Positions 17,748 to 25,056 of a DNA stretch of 64,000 nt are shown here, in pieces (the stretch's first letter is position 1; every line of letters starts with the position of its first letter). The notes under the pieces are model-generated. The model was given only the letters and a program-made list of their open reading frames with translations, was not told where the DNA came from and did not search any database. This stretch comes from Stenotrophomonas rhizophila (GTDB lineage: Bacteria > Pseudomonadota > Gammaproteobacteria > Xanthomonadales > Xanthomonadaceae), in NCBI RefSeq assembly GCF_003751305.1, contig NZ_RJKV01000001.1:1283586-1347585 (forward strand). The letters are read 5' to 3'. The position numbers and the translations under genes were made by a program.

Positions 17748-19130
17748 TCAGCCGTTGAGCTGCGAGAGCTGGGTGGTCAGGCTGGACATCGTCTGGCTCA
17801 TCTTGCTCATCAGCGAATCCAGCGCCAGAAACTGCTTCTTGTAGCGTTCCGACACGCCTTCCATGCGCACGTCCAGCGCCTTGCGACGCTTGTCGATATC
17901 GGTCAGCGTGCTGTTGATGCTCTTGGTGCGCGACACGAACGCGCCTTCCTTGCCCACGGCGGTGCTGACGTAGCCATCCACCACGGCAAACAGCTTGGCC
18001 GCCGCGCCATCGTCGCCGGTCAGCGCCTCACGGACTGCACCGCCCTGGTTGACCAGGGCCGCGTCGAACTTGGCGGCATCCAGGACCAGGCTGCCGTCGG
18101 CATTGGGATAGCCGCGGGTCTGCAGGCCGAGCGTCTTCGGGTCCAGCCCGTTGGCGGCCAGGTCCTTGAGAATGCCGCCCATCAGGCCGCGCAACTGGCT
18201 CGAGGCACCGCGCATCTGCGCATCGCCGGTCAGCGAAGACGGGGACTTGTTCTCGATGTCGTACTTGGTCGCGGTGTTGATCGCGGCGATCGCGCCGTTG
18301 TAGGCGGTCACGAAGTCCTGCATCACCTTGCGCGCTGCGGCGGCATCGGTGGTGATGGTGACGGTGCTGTCGCCTTCCTTCTTCAGGTTCAGGGTCAGGC
18401 CCGGCACCACATCGGTCACGGTGTTTTCGCTGCTGACCACGGCCACGCCGTCGATGGTCAGCTTGGCATCGGTCGCCGGGGTGCGCTCGCTCAGGCTGTC
18501 GGCCAGTGCCGTCAACTTGGCGTTGGACGGGTCGGCGGTCAGCTTGATCGCATTGGCCGTGCCGGACTTGCCCTGGGAGATCGACAGGAACTGATTGTCG
18601 CCCGAGGTGATCAGGGTGGCCTGCACGCCCGAGGCACGACCGGCCTTCTCGATCTTGGTCCGGATCGAGCTGAGCGTGTCATCGGCTGCGACGTCGATGT
18701 TGAGCGTCTTCTGCTTGTCGCCGACGCCGACGGTGAGCGTCAGGGTTCCGGCGCCGAACGTATCCGTCTTGGGCAGGGAGGTGTCGGCGATCCACTTGTG
18801 CGCCGTCGCCAGCTGTTCCACATGGATGGTGTGCGTACCGGCGGCGGCCAGGTTGGTACCGGTCGCTGTCAAGATTTCGTCGGTACCGGATTTGCTGGCG
18901 CTCACGGTGCGCGCATCGAACGCGGTCTCGGCCTTCAGCGCTTTGAGCGCCGTATTGAGCGTGTCGAACGCGGATTTGACCGTGCCGATCGCCGAAAGCT
19001 GCATCTTGGCCTTGGACTGCTGCAGGTTCAGTGCATTGTCCGCCGGCTTGCGATCGGCAGCCACCAGGCTGCTGACCATGCCGGAAATATCGAGTCCTGA
19101 ACCGATGCCGCCGTAACCGAAGTCCGCCAC
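17748..19130 (-). CDS. fliD: Flagellar filament cap protein FliD
   Basis: Secreted cap (HAP2) that guides flagellin folding at the filament tip. The start is GTG at 19130, preceded by AGGAGAT; the open frame continues upstream through the promoter region but is not coding there. The 460 residues comprise an N-terminal FliD domain with GIGSGLDISGMVSSLVAADR, a variable middle, and a C-terminal FliD domain ending in a coiled stretch (RYKKQFLALDSLMSKMSQ, SLTTQLSQL). Tandem sigma-28 and sigma-54 elements lie upstream. Confidence 0.95.
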   Translation of the reverse strand: MADFGYGGIGSGLDISGMVSSLVAADRKPADNALNLQQSKAKMQLSAIGTVKSAFDTLNTALKALKAETAFDARTVSASKSGTDEILTATGTNLAAAGTHTIHVEQLATAHKWIADTSLPKTDTFGAGTLTLTVGVGDKQKTLNIDVAADDTLSSIRTKIEKAGRASGVQATLITSGDNQFLSISQGKSGTANAIKLTADPSNAKLTALADSLSERTPATDAKLTIDGVAVVSSENTVTDVVPGLTLNLKKEGDSTVTITTDAAAARKVMQDFVTAYNGAIAAINTATKYDIENKSPSSLTGDAQMRGASSQLRGLMGGILKDLAANGLDPKTLGLQTRGYPNADGSLVLDAAKFDAALVNQGGAVREALTGDDGAAAKLFAVVDGYVSTAVGKEGAFVSRTKSINSTLTDIDKRRKALDVRMEGVSERYKKQFLALDSLMSKMSQTMSSLTTQLSQLNG

Positions 19131-19188
19131 GTTGTATCTCCTGTGTGTTGCCACTGCCACATAGTGCAGGGCGATGCCATCAACGAAA

Positions 19189-19215
19189 TTAGCGGCCGTA
19201 GCCGCCGGGTCTTTA
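19189..19215 (-). promoter_or_regulatory. Sigma-28 promoter of fliD
   Basis: The minus-strand sequence TAAAGACC-N11-GCCGCTAA matches the FliA consensus TAAAGTTT-N11-GCCGATAA with exact spacing. It lies 58 bases before the fliD GTG and directly downstream of a sigma-54 element. Confidence 0.75.
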
Positions 19216-19228
19216 GAACTCTCGTTGA

Positions 19229-19244
19229 TGCAGGAGTTGTGCCA
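19229..19244 (-). promoter_or_regulatory. Sigma-54 promoter of fliD
   Basis: The minus-strand sequence TGGCACAACTCCTGCA has a perfect -24 half and CTGCA in place of TTGCA at -12. GG and GC are ten bases apart. It stands in tandem with the sigma-28 element at 19189-19215, so fliD may be expressed both before and after the FlgM checkpoint. Confidence 0.65.
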
Positions 19245-19262
19245 GCAACCTGGCGCCGGATT

Positions 19263-19278
19263 TGGCACGGCGGTTGCA
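19263..19278 (+). promoter_or_regulatory. Near-perfect sigma-54 promoter facing away from fliD
   Basis: The plus-strand sequence TGGCACGGCGGTTGCA matches TGGCACG-N4-TTGCA at every specified base. It points toward the 3' end of the distal flagellin gene, which is on the other strand. No convincing plus-strand gene follows. A transcript from here would run antisense to the flagellin 3' region. Confidence 0.7.
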
Positions 19279-19326
19279 GGTAGCTCGGGGCAGGGCGGCG
19301 ATGTGCGCTCATGCCAGAGGGTCTGT

Positions 19327-19356
19327 AAAAAACCCTCCTCCAATGCAGAGGAGGGG
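19327..19356 (-). terminator. Rho-independent terminator after the flagellin array
   Basis: On the minus strand an eight-base-pair stem (CCCTCCTC/GAGGAGGG) is followed by six U residues. It lies about 225 bases beyond the last flagellin stop codon and just upstream of the fliD promoters, separating the two transcripts. The stretch 19357-19537 between it and the UUCG hairpin holds nothing recognisable. Confidence 0.85.
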
Positions 19357-19537
19357 TCAGGCTACTGAAAAACGGGGGGAGACGAAGCCACCCGAGGTGT
19401 TCAGTCAAACAACCAGCGCTGATAACAGTTCTGCCGCAGGGGCGGGCCATGGCCACGAAGATGTGGCGACCGGGAGAGAGTCCGGCTCATGGCCATGGCC
19501 CGTTCCTGCGTGACGATTGCGATGCTTCGGGTTGCTC

Positions 19538-19563
19538 CCGCCGCCGGCCGAAGCCGGCGGCGG
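19538..19563 (-). other. Strong UUCG-capped stem-loop after flagellin gene D
   Basis: On the minus strand an 11-base-pair GC stem is closed by a UUCG tetraloop on a C-G pair, 18 bases past the stop codon of the flagellin gene at 19582-20760. No U-tract follows, so an RNA-stability or 3'-end role is more likely than simple termination. Confidence 0.75.
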
Positions 19564-19581
19564 AGGCGGTACTTCTTTGGA

Positions 19582-20760
19582 TCAGCGCAGGAGGCTCATC
19601 ACGTTCTGCGGCACCTGGTTGGCCTGGGCCAGCATGGCCGTACCGGCCTGCTGCAGGATCTGGGTGCGGGTCAGCTCGGCGGTTTCCTTGGCGAAATCGG
19701 TATCGCGGATACGGCTGCGCGAGGAGGCCAGGTTTTCCGACGAGGTCTGCAGGTTCGCGACCACCGAGGTGAAGCGGTTCTGCACGGCGCCCAGGTCAGC
19801 ACGGGTGCTGTTGATAGCGTTCAGTGCCTGATCCACCACCTCAAGGGCCTGCTGGGCGCCGAGCACGGTGCTCACGTCCAGGTCCTGTACATTGGCGGCG
19901 GTGGCGGTGCCGGCGGTATAGCCCGCAGCTGCGGCTTTGGCGCCCCACACGCCGGTGCCGGCATTCAGATCGCTACGTTCCAGGTCGATGTCGGCGGCAA
20001 CAACCGCAACGCCTTCCTTCACCGAGCTCAGCTTCAGCGTGCCGTTGGCGTTGGCTTCAGCATAGATGCCAGCCTCACCGATCTTGGCATTGATCCCCGT
20101 GGCCACGGCCTTGGCGGCTTCTTCCAGCGTTGCGCCGGCCTTGATCTCGACCGTACCGATATCCACGCCCATCACCGTACCGGTGAAGCGTGCGCCGTCG
20201 CCGCCCACAGCCACCGCCGCGGTGGTGCCGGTGGCGAAGGTGGTGGTGCCCAGGGAACCTGCCTTGGCATCGACAACCTTGTCGATGGCGATGGCCTGAC
20301 CGGCGTTGGCGCCGACCTGGAACAGCTGGCTGGAGAACGAACCGTCCAGCAGCTTGGTGCCGTTGAACTCGGACTGCTTGGCCACGCGGTCGATTTCGCT
20401 GACCAGCTGGGTCACTTCCGACTGCAGCGCCTTGCGGTCGCTGGCAGAGTTAGTGGCGTTGGAGGACTGCACCGACAGCTCACGGATACGCTGCAGGTTG
20501 TTGCCGATTTCGGTCAGCGAACCTTCGGCGACCTGGGCCAGCGAGATGCCGTCGTTGGCGTTGCGGATGGCGACGTCGGTACCGCGGATCTGGGTGCCGA
20601 AACGCTCGGAGATGGCCAGGCCAGCCGCATCGTCCTTGGCGCTGTTGATGCGCGAGCCGGACGACAGGCGCTGGATGGTGGTGGCCAGCGAGGCGCCGCT
20701 GCTGCTCAGGTTGCGCTGAGCATTGAGCGACATCGTGTTGGTGTTGATGACTTGTGCCAT
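19582..20760 (-). CDS. fliC: Flagellin (copy D, promoter-distal)
   Basis: Structural subunit of the flagellar filament, 392 residues, exported by the type III apparatus. The conserved D0/D1 N-terminus (MAQVINTNTMSLNAQRNL; LSSGSRINSAKDDAAGLAIS) and C-terminus (RSRIRDTDFAKETAELTR; NQVPQNVMSLLR) flank a variable D2/D3 segment of about 125 residues. The outer regions are almost identical in protein and DNA to copies B and C, while the centre is unrelated. It lies 80 bases after copy C with no promoter visible between them, so it is probably transcribed by read-through from the sigma-28 promoter at 24786-24812. Confidence 0.95.
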   Translation of the reverse strand: MAQVINTNTMSLNAQRNLSSSGASLATTIQRLSSGSRINSAKDDAAGLAISERFGTQIRGTDVAIRNANDGISLAQVAEGSLTEIGNNLQRIRELSVQSSNATNSASDRKALQSEVTQLVSEIDRVAKQSEFNGTKLLDGSFSSQLFQVGANAGQAIAIDKVVDAKAGSLGTTTFATGTTAAVAVGGDGARFTGTVMGVDIGTVEIKAGATLEEAAKAVATGINAKIGEAGIYAEANANGTLKLSSVKEGVAVVAADIDLERSDLNAGTGVWGAKAAAAGYTAGTATAANVQDLDVSTVLGAQQALEVVDQALNAINSTRADLGAVQNRFTSVVANLQTSSENLASSRSRIRDTDFAKETAELTRTQILQQAGTAMLAQANQVPQNVMSLLR

Positions 20761-20800
20761 GGAAATTCCCTCAGGCAGTAGTAAAACGTAACGTTTGGGG

Positions 20801-20828
20801 CGCGGCGCCGGTCATTCCCGGCGCCGCG
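20801..20828 (-). other. Intercistronic stem-loop between flagellin copies C and D
   Basis: A perfect 11-base-pair GC stem (CGCGGCGCCGG with its complement) and six-base loop, 12 bases past the stop codon of the upstream copy. No U-tract follows. It could protect the upstream mRNA end or attenuate read-through into the next flagellin gene. Confidence 0.75.
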
Positions 20829-20840
20829 TACTCAGCTGGA

Positions 20841-22136
20841 TCAGCGCAGGAGGCTCATCACGTTCTGCGGCACCTGGTTGGCCTGGGCCAGCATGGCCGT
20901 ACCGGCCTGCTGCAGGATCTGGGTGCGGGTCAGCTCGGCGGTTTCCTTGGCGAAATCGGTATCGCGGATACGGCTGCGCGAGGAGGCCAGGTTTTCCGAC
21001 GAGGTCTGCAGGTTCGCGACCACCGAGGTGAAACGGTTCTGCACGGCGCCCAGGTCAGCACGGGTGCTGTTGATGGACTCCAGGGCCTTGTCGACGATTT
21101 CCAGCGCCTGCTGGGCACCGGCAACCGTGTCGATCTTCAGATCGGACAGGTGCGACTTCACCGCGTTTGCAGCGACATCGGTGGTGGTTGCCACTGCGGC
21201 ACCCAGGCCAGTCACCGCCAGCTTGGTCACATCTGCATCGGCCTTGATGGAGGTCAAGGTGATTTCACCTGCAATAGCAGCACCGTTGGCATCGACGGCC
21301 TGTGCAGCCATCAAGCCGGTTTCGCCGAGCTTGGCGTTGATCGCCGCGGTAACCGCGTTCAGCGCATTCTGCTTGTTGCTGGCCACGGTCGGCGCCCGCG
21401 ATGCATTGGAGGCATTAGCGGCGTCAATGGCGGCCTGCTCAGCAGGCGTGGGGCTGCCAGGAATGGCCGGGGTCGGAACAGTAGCAACAGCGGGAACTGC
21501 GGAGACGCTGAAGCTGATCTTGCCCAGGTCGATGTCGCCGACCTTCATGCCGGTGATCTCACCGCTGGCCAGGTTCGGATCGGCGGCCAGGACGATGCTG
21601 CCCGCCGTAGCAAATCCTGCAGCGCCCAGCGAGCCGGACTTCGCATCGACCACCTTGTCGATGGCGATGGCCTGGCCGGCGTTGGCGCCAACCTGGAACA
21701 GCTGGCTGGAGAACGAACCGTCCAGCAGCTTGGTGCCGTTGAATTCGGACTGCTTGGCCACGCGGTCGATTTCGCTGACCAGCTGGGTCACTTCCGACTG
21801 CAGTGCCTTGCGATCACTTGCCGAATTGGTGGCATTGGCCGACTGCACCGACAGCTCGCGGATACGCTGCAGGTTGTTGCCGATTTCGGTCAGCGAACCT
21901 TCGGCGACCTGGGCCAGCGAGATGCCGTCGTTGGCGTTGCGGATGGCAACGTCGGTACCACGAATCTGGGTGCCGAAACGCTCGGAGATCGCCAGGCCGG
22001 CCGCATCGTCCTTGGCGCTGTTGATGCGCGAGCCGGACGACAGGCGCTGGATGGTGGTGGCCAGCGAGGCGCCGCTGCTGCTCAGGTTGCGCTGAGCATT
22101 GAGCGACATCGTGTTGGTGTTGATGACTTGTGCCAT
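20841..22136 (-). CDS. fliC: Flagellin (copy C)
   Basis: Filament subunit of 431 residues, the longest of the four. The D0/D1 ends match copies B and D, apart from Ala instead of Ser in RELSVQSAN. A patch of synonymous differences at about 21800-21840 distinguishes it from B and D, suggesting mosaic descent. The variable centre contains a proline-rich insert (about residues 225-245, AVPAVATVPTPAIPGSPTPA) not present in the others. This copy may expose a different filament surface. Intercistronic gaps of about 80 bases lie on both sides, each with a strong hairpin. Confidence 0.95.
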   Translation of the reverse strand: MAQVINTNTMSLNAQRNLSSSGASLATTIQRLSSGSRINSAKDDAAGLAISERFGTQIRGTDVAIRNANDGISLAQVAEGSLTEIGNNLQRIRELSVQSANATNSASDRKALQSEVTQLVSEIDRVAKQSEFNGTKLLDGSFSSQLFQVGANAGQAIAIDKVVDAKSGSLGAAGFATAGSIVLAADPNLASGEITGMKVGDIDLGKISFSVSAVPAVATVPTPAIPGSPTPAEQAAIDAANASNASRAPTVASNKQNALNAVTAAINAKLGETGLMAAQAVDANGAAIAGEITLTSIKADADVTKLAVTGLGAAVATTTDVAANAVKSHLSDLKIDTVAGAQQALEIVDKALESINSTRADLGAVQNRFTSVVANLQTSSENLASSRSRIRDTDFAKETAELTRTQILQQAGTAMLAQANQVPQNVMSLLR

Positions 22137-22176
22137 GGTGGTTTCCTTTTGCGATGCGTCAGGTGTCGCCGTGATC

Positions 22177-22203
22177 GCCTGCGCTGGTCAAACCAGCGCA
22201 GGC
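22177..22203 (-). other. Intercistronic stem-loop between flagellin copies B and C
   Basis: A near-perfect stem of 11-12 base pairs (GCCTGCGCTGG with its complement) and short loop, 15 bases past the copy B stop codon. No U-tract follows on the minus strand. Equivalent in position to the hairpins after the other flagellin genes. Confidence 0.75.
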
Positions 22204-22217
22204 CTTGAGTAGGCTGC

Positions 22218-23447
22218 TTAGCGCAGGAGGCTCATCACGTTCTGCGGCACCTGGTTGGCCTGGGCCAGCATGGCCGTACCGGCCTGCTGCAGGATCTGGG
22301 TGCGGGTCAGCTCGGCGGTTTCCTTGGCGAAATCGGTATCGCGGATACGGCTGCGCGAGGAGGCCAGGTTCTCCGAGGAGGTCTGCAGGTTCGCGACCAC
22401 CGAGGTGAAGCGATTCTGCACGGCACCCAGGTCAGCACGGGTGCTGTTGATCGAGTTCAGCGCCTTGTCGACGATTTCCAGGGCCTGCTGTGCACCCTTG
22501 ACGCTGTCGATGTTGACGTCGCTCAGCAGCTTGCCGGCCGGTGCGGCCGTGGTAGCCGCCGGGGCAGTCGAATTGAAGCCGGTGATGCCGGCGCTGGTGC
22601 CAGCAGTGACGGTCATCGCGGTGAAGGCACCCGCGCTGTTGACGCTTTCCTTGACCGAGGTCAGGTTGATCTTGCCGGCGGTGGCGTCGATCTCGGCGTA
22701 CACGCCAGTCTCACCGATCTTCGCATTGATCGCGGTGGTCACGGCATTGACCAGCGCCTTCTGATCGTCAACTGCAACGCCGGTGGAGGTGACCTCGACC
22801 TTGTCGATGGTGATCGCAGACGCGACACCGCCGCCGCCGATCTTCAGGCCGTCGAACGAAATCTTGGTGCCCGCGTTGGCAGCGGTGACGGTGCCGGCGG
22901 CGATGGTGATCGCACTGGCATCGAACACGGCGTTGCCCAGAGCGTTGGCTTTGGCATCGACAACCTTGTCGATGGCAATCGCCTGACCGGCGTTGGCGCC
23001 GACCTGGAACAGCTGGCTGGAGAACGAGCCGTCCAGCAGCTTGGTGCCGTTGAACTCGGACTGCTTGGCCACGCGGTCGATTTCGCTGACCAGCTGGGTC
23101 ACTTCCGACTGCAGCGCCTTGCGGTCGCTGGCAGAGTTGGTGGCGTTGGAGGACTGCACCGACAGCTCACGGATACGCTGCAGGTTGTTGCCGATTTCGG
23201 TCAGCGAACCTTCGGCGACCTGGGCCAGCGAGATGCCGTCGTTGGCGTTGCGGATGGCGACGTCGGTACCGCGGATCTGGGTGCCGAAACGCTCGGAGAT
23301 GGCCAGGCCAGCCGCATCGTCCTTGGCGCTGTTGATGCGCGAGCCGGACGACAGGCGCTGGATGGTGGTGGCCAGCGAGGCGCCGCTGCTGCTCAGGTTG
23401 CGCTGAGCATTGAGCGACATCGTGTTGGTGTTGATGACTTGTGCCAT
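22218..23447 (-). CDS. fliC: Flagellin (copy B)
   Basis: Filament subunit of 409 residues with the same conserved N- and C-terminal domains as copies C and D; in the 5' conserved half its DNA is nearly identical to copy D. The central region (about residues 175-310) is unique, Ala/Thr/Val-rich and lacks Cys and Trp. Ser/Thr density there would allow O-glycosylation, but no glycosyltransferase gene lies nearby. ATG at 23447, 72 bases after copy A, with AGGA and GAG elements before the start. Confidence 0.95.
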   Translation of the reverse strand: MAQVINTNTMSLNAQRNLSSSGASLATTIQRLSSGSRINSAKDDAAGLAISERFGTQIRGTDVAIRNANDGISLAQVAEGSLTEIGNNLQRIRELSVQSSNATNSASDRKALQSEVTQLVSEIDRVAKQSEFNGTKLLDGSFSSQLFQVGANAGQAIAIDKVVDAKANALGNAVFDASAITIAAGTVTAANAGTKISFDGLKIGGGGVASAITIDKVEVTSTGVAVDDQKALVNAVTTAINAKIGETGVYAEIDATAGKINLTSVKESVNSAGAFTAMTVTAGTSAGITGFNSTAPAATTAAPAGKLLSDVNIDSVKGAQQALEIVDKALNSINSTRADLGAVQNRFTSVVANLQTSSENLASSRSRIRDTDFAKETAELTRTQILQQAGTAMLAQANQVPQNVMSLLR

Positions 23448-23489
23448 GAGGAGAGGTCCTTGAGCAGTTGCACGAGAGTTGGGTTAGAC

Positions 23490-23511
23490 GCCCCTGACGT
23501 GCTTCAGGAGC
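23490..23511 (-). other. Intercistronic stem-loop between flagellin copies A and B
   Basis: An eight-base-pair stem including one G-U pair (GCTCCTGA/TCAGGGGC on the minus strand), nine bases past the copy A stop codon. It is weaker than the hairpins after copies B-D and has no U-tract, which would favour read-through into copy B. Confidence 0.6.
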
Positions 23512-23519
23512 GGCTCATG

Positions 23520-24692
23520 TCAGCGCTGCAACAGGCTGAGCACGTTCTGGGGCACCTGGTTGGCCTGGGCCAGCATTGCCGTACCGGCCTGCTGCAGGAT
23601 CTGGGTGCGGGTCAACTCGGCCGTCTCCTTGGCAAAATCGGTGTCGCGGATGCGGCTGCGGGAGGCCGACAGGTTTTCCGAGGAGGTCTGCAGGTTCGCG
23701 ACCACCGAGGTGAAGCGGTTCTGGATGGCGCCGAGGTCGGCACGGACGCTGTTGACCGATTCCAATGCCTTGTCGACGATTTCCAGGGCCCGCTGTGCGC
23801 CGACGTACGACGAGACATTCAGGTCCTTGACGAACTGGCCGGTGGCCGTTGCGGCCACCGAGGTCGGGGCGGCTGCAGTGGAATCCGCCAGGCCCAGCGT
23901 CGCTGCACCGTCGATCACCAGGTCACGGTCGGCCTGGACCGAGGTCAACTTCAGGGCATGGGTGTCCGGGGTGCCGGCGGTGGTGACCACCTCGGCATAC
24001 ACACCGGTCTCGCCGATCTTGCTGTTGATCGCCGCGGCAGCTGCCGCCGAGTACTCGGCGGTGGTGGCCTTGGCCGGGATGGTGCCGATGCTGGCACCAT
24101 TGATGGTGACACCGCTCAATTCGAGCGTTGCAGCCGCGGCGATGTCGGTGCCCGTCGAGGCGGCGGCAAACTTTGCGTTGCCCAGCGCATCGGCCTTGGC
24201 ATCGACGACATTGTTGATGGCGATCGACTGGCCGGCGTTGGCGCCCACCTGGAACAGCTGGCTGGTGAAGCTGCCGTCCAGCAGCTTGGTGCCGTTGAAG
24301 TCGGACTGCTTGGCGACGCGATCGATTTCGCTGACCAGCTGCTCGACTTCGGCCTGCAGGGCCTTGCGGTCGCTGGCGGAGTTGGTCGCGTTGGAGGCCT
24401 GCACGGCCAGTTCGCGGATACGCTGCAGGTTGTTGCCGACTTCGGTCAGCGAACCTTCGGCAACCTGCGCCAGCGAAATGCCGTCATTGGCATTGCGGAT
24501 GGCGACGTCGGTGCCGCGGATCTGGGTGCCGAAGCGCTCGGAGATCGCCAGGCCGGCGGCGTCGTCTTTTGCGCTGTTGATGCGCAGGCCCGACGACAGG
24601 CGCTGGATGGTGGTAGCGAGCGAGTTGCCGCTGGTGCTCAGGTTGCGCTGAGCGTTGAGCGACATCGAATTGGTGTTGATTACCTGTGCCAT
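23520..24692 (-). CDS. fliC: Flagellin (copy A, promoter-proximal and most divergent)
   Basis: Filament subunit of 390 residues. The D0/D1 regions are of the same family but differ from copies B-D at many positions (STSGNSLATT, SSGLRINSAKDD, RELAVQASNATN, AEVEQLVSEID). The C-terminus ends LSLLQR, one residue longer. The variable centre spans about residues 175-270. This is the only copy with a clear promoter: the sigma-28 element at 24786-24812, leaving a leader of about 85 bases. It therefore probably supplies most flagellin and heads a four-gene transcript. Confidence 0.96.
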   Translation of the reverse strand: MAQVINTNSMSLNAQRNLSTSGNSLATTIQRLSSGLRINSAKDDAAGLAISERFGTQIRGTDVAIRNANDGISLAQVAEGSLTEVGNNLQRIRELAVQASNATNSASDRKALQAEVEQLVSEIDRVAKQSDFNGTKLLDGSFTSQLFQVGANAGQSIAINNVVDAKADALGNAKFAAASTGTDIAAAATLELSGVTINGASIGTIPAKATTAEYSAAAAAAINSKIGETGVYAEVVTTAGTPDTHALKLTSVQADRDLVIDGAATLGLADSTAAAPTSVAATATGQFVKDLNVSSYVGAQRALEIVDKALESVNSVRADLGAIQNRFTSVVANLQTSSENLSASRSRIRDTDFAKETAELTRTQILQQAGTAMLAQANQVPQNVLSLLQR

Positions 24693-24785
24693 GGGTCGTC
24701 TCCCTTATTGGAATCCCGGTGGTGAAAGGAACGAAGCGCCGCCGTTTTTTTGTTTTTGGCTGTGTGCTTCGCTGTTGCCAAATCA

Positions 24786-24812
24786 ATAACGGCGCTTTGT
24801 CAACAACCTTTA
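24786..24812 (-). promoter_or_regulatory. Sigma-28 promoter of the flagellin array
   Basis: The minus-strand sequence TAAAGGTT-N11-GCCGTTAT matches the FliA consensus with exact spacing, 93 bases before the copy A start codon. An A-rich leader segment (AAAAACAAAAAAA) lies between. The remaining intergenic DNA, 24813-24996, shows nothing recognisable. Confidence 0.88.
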
Positions 24813-24996
24813 GGCGGAGATTTGGCTGGGATTGACGGGGAGGCCCGATAGGGCGGAATTCACGGGCCCATGTGGCGTTGGCTGGGGCAGGGGCGACGGG
24901 AGAGGGCACTGCGGGCAGGCAGGAAAGTCGCCGTGGAGACCTTCGAGGGGAGGTGGTGCCGGCCTAGGTGCCGATGCCTGTACCACGCCCAGAACG

Positions 24997-25030
24997 AAAA
25001 AGGCCGCGATGCTCAGAGCATCGCGGCCTT
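24997..25030 (-). terminator. Rho-independent terminator after flgL
   Basis: On the minus strand a 15-base-pair stem (AAGGCCGCGATGCTC with its complement) is followed by five U residues, 27 bases past the flgL stop codon. It closes the flgB-L operon before the flagellin promoter. Confidence 0.92.
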
Positions 25031-25056
25031 CAGGCCAACCCAGGTTGTAGGGGGGG

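Noticed and set aside
19301..19513. Possible 70-residue plus-strand ORF behind the orphan sigma-54 promoter
   Set aside because: No convincing ribosome-binding site, composition unlike a folded protein, and it spans a terminator hairpin on the other strand. The promoter is kept as a finding, the ORF is not.
23448..23519. Separate sigma-28 or sigma-54 promoters for flagellin copies B, C and D
   Set aside because: The three gaps were read on the minus strand; none holds GG-N10-GC in context or a TAAA/GCCG pair with 11-base spacing.
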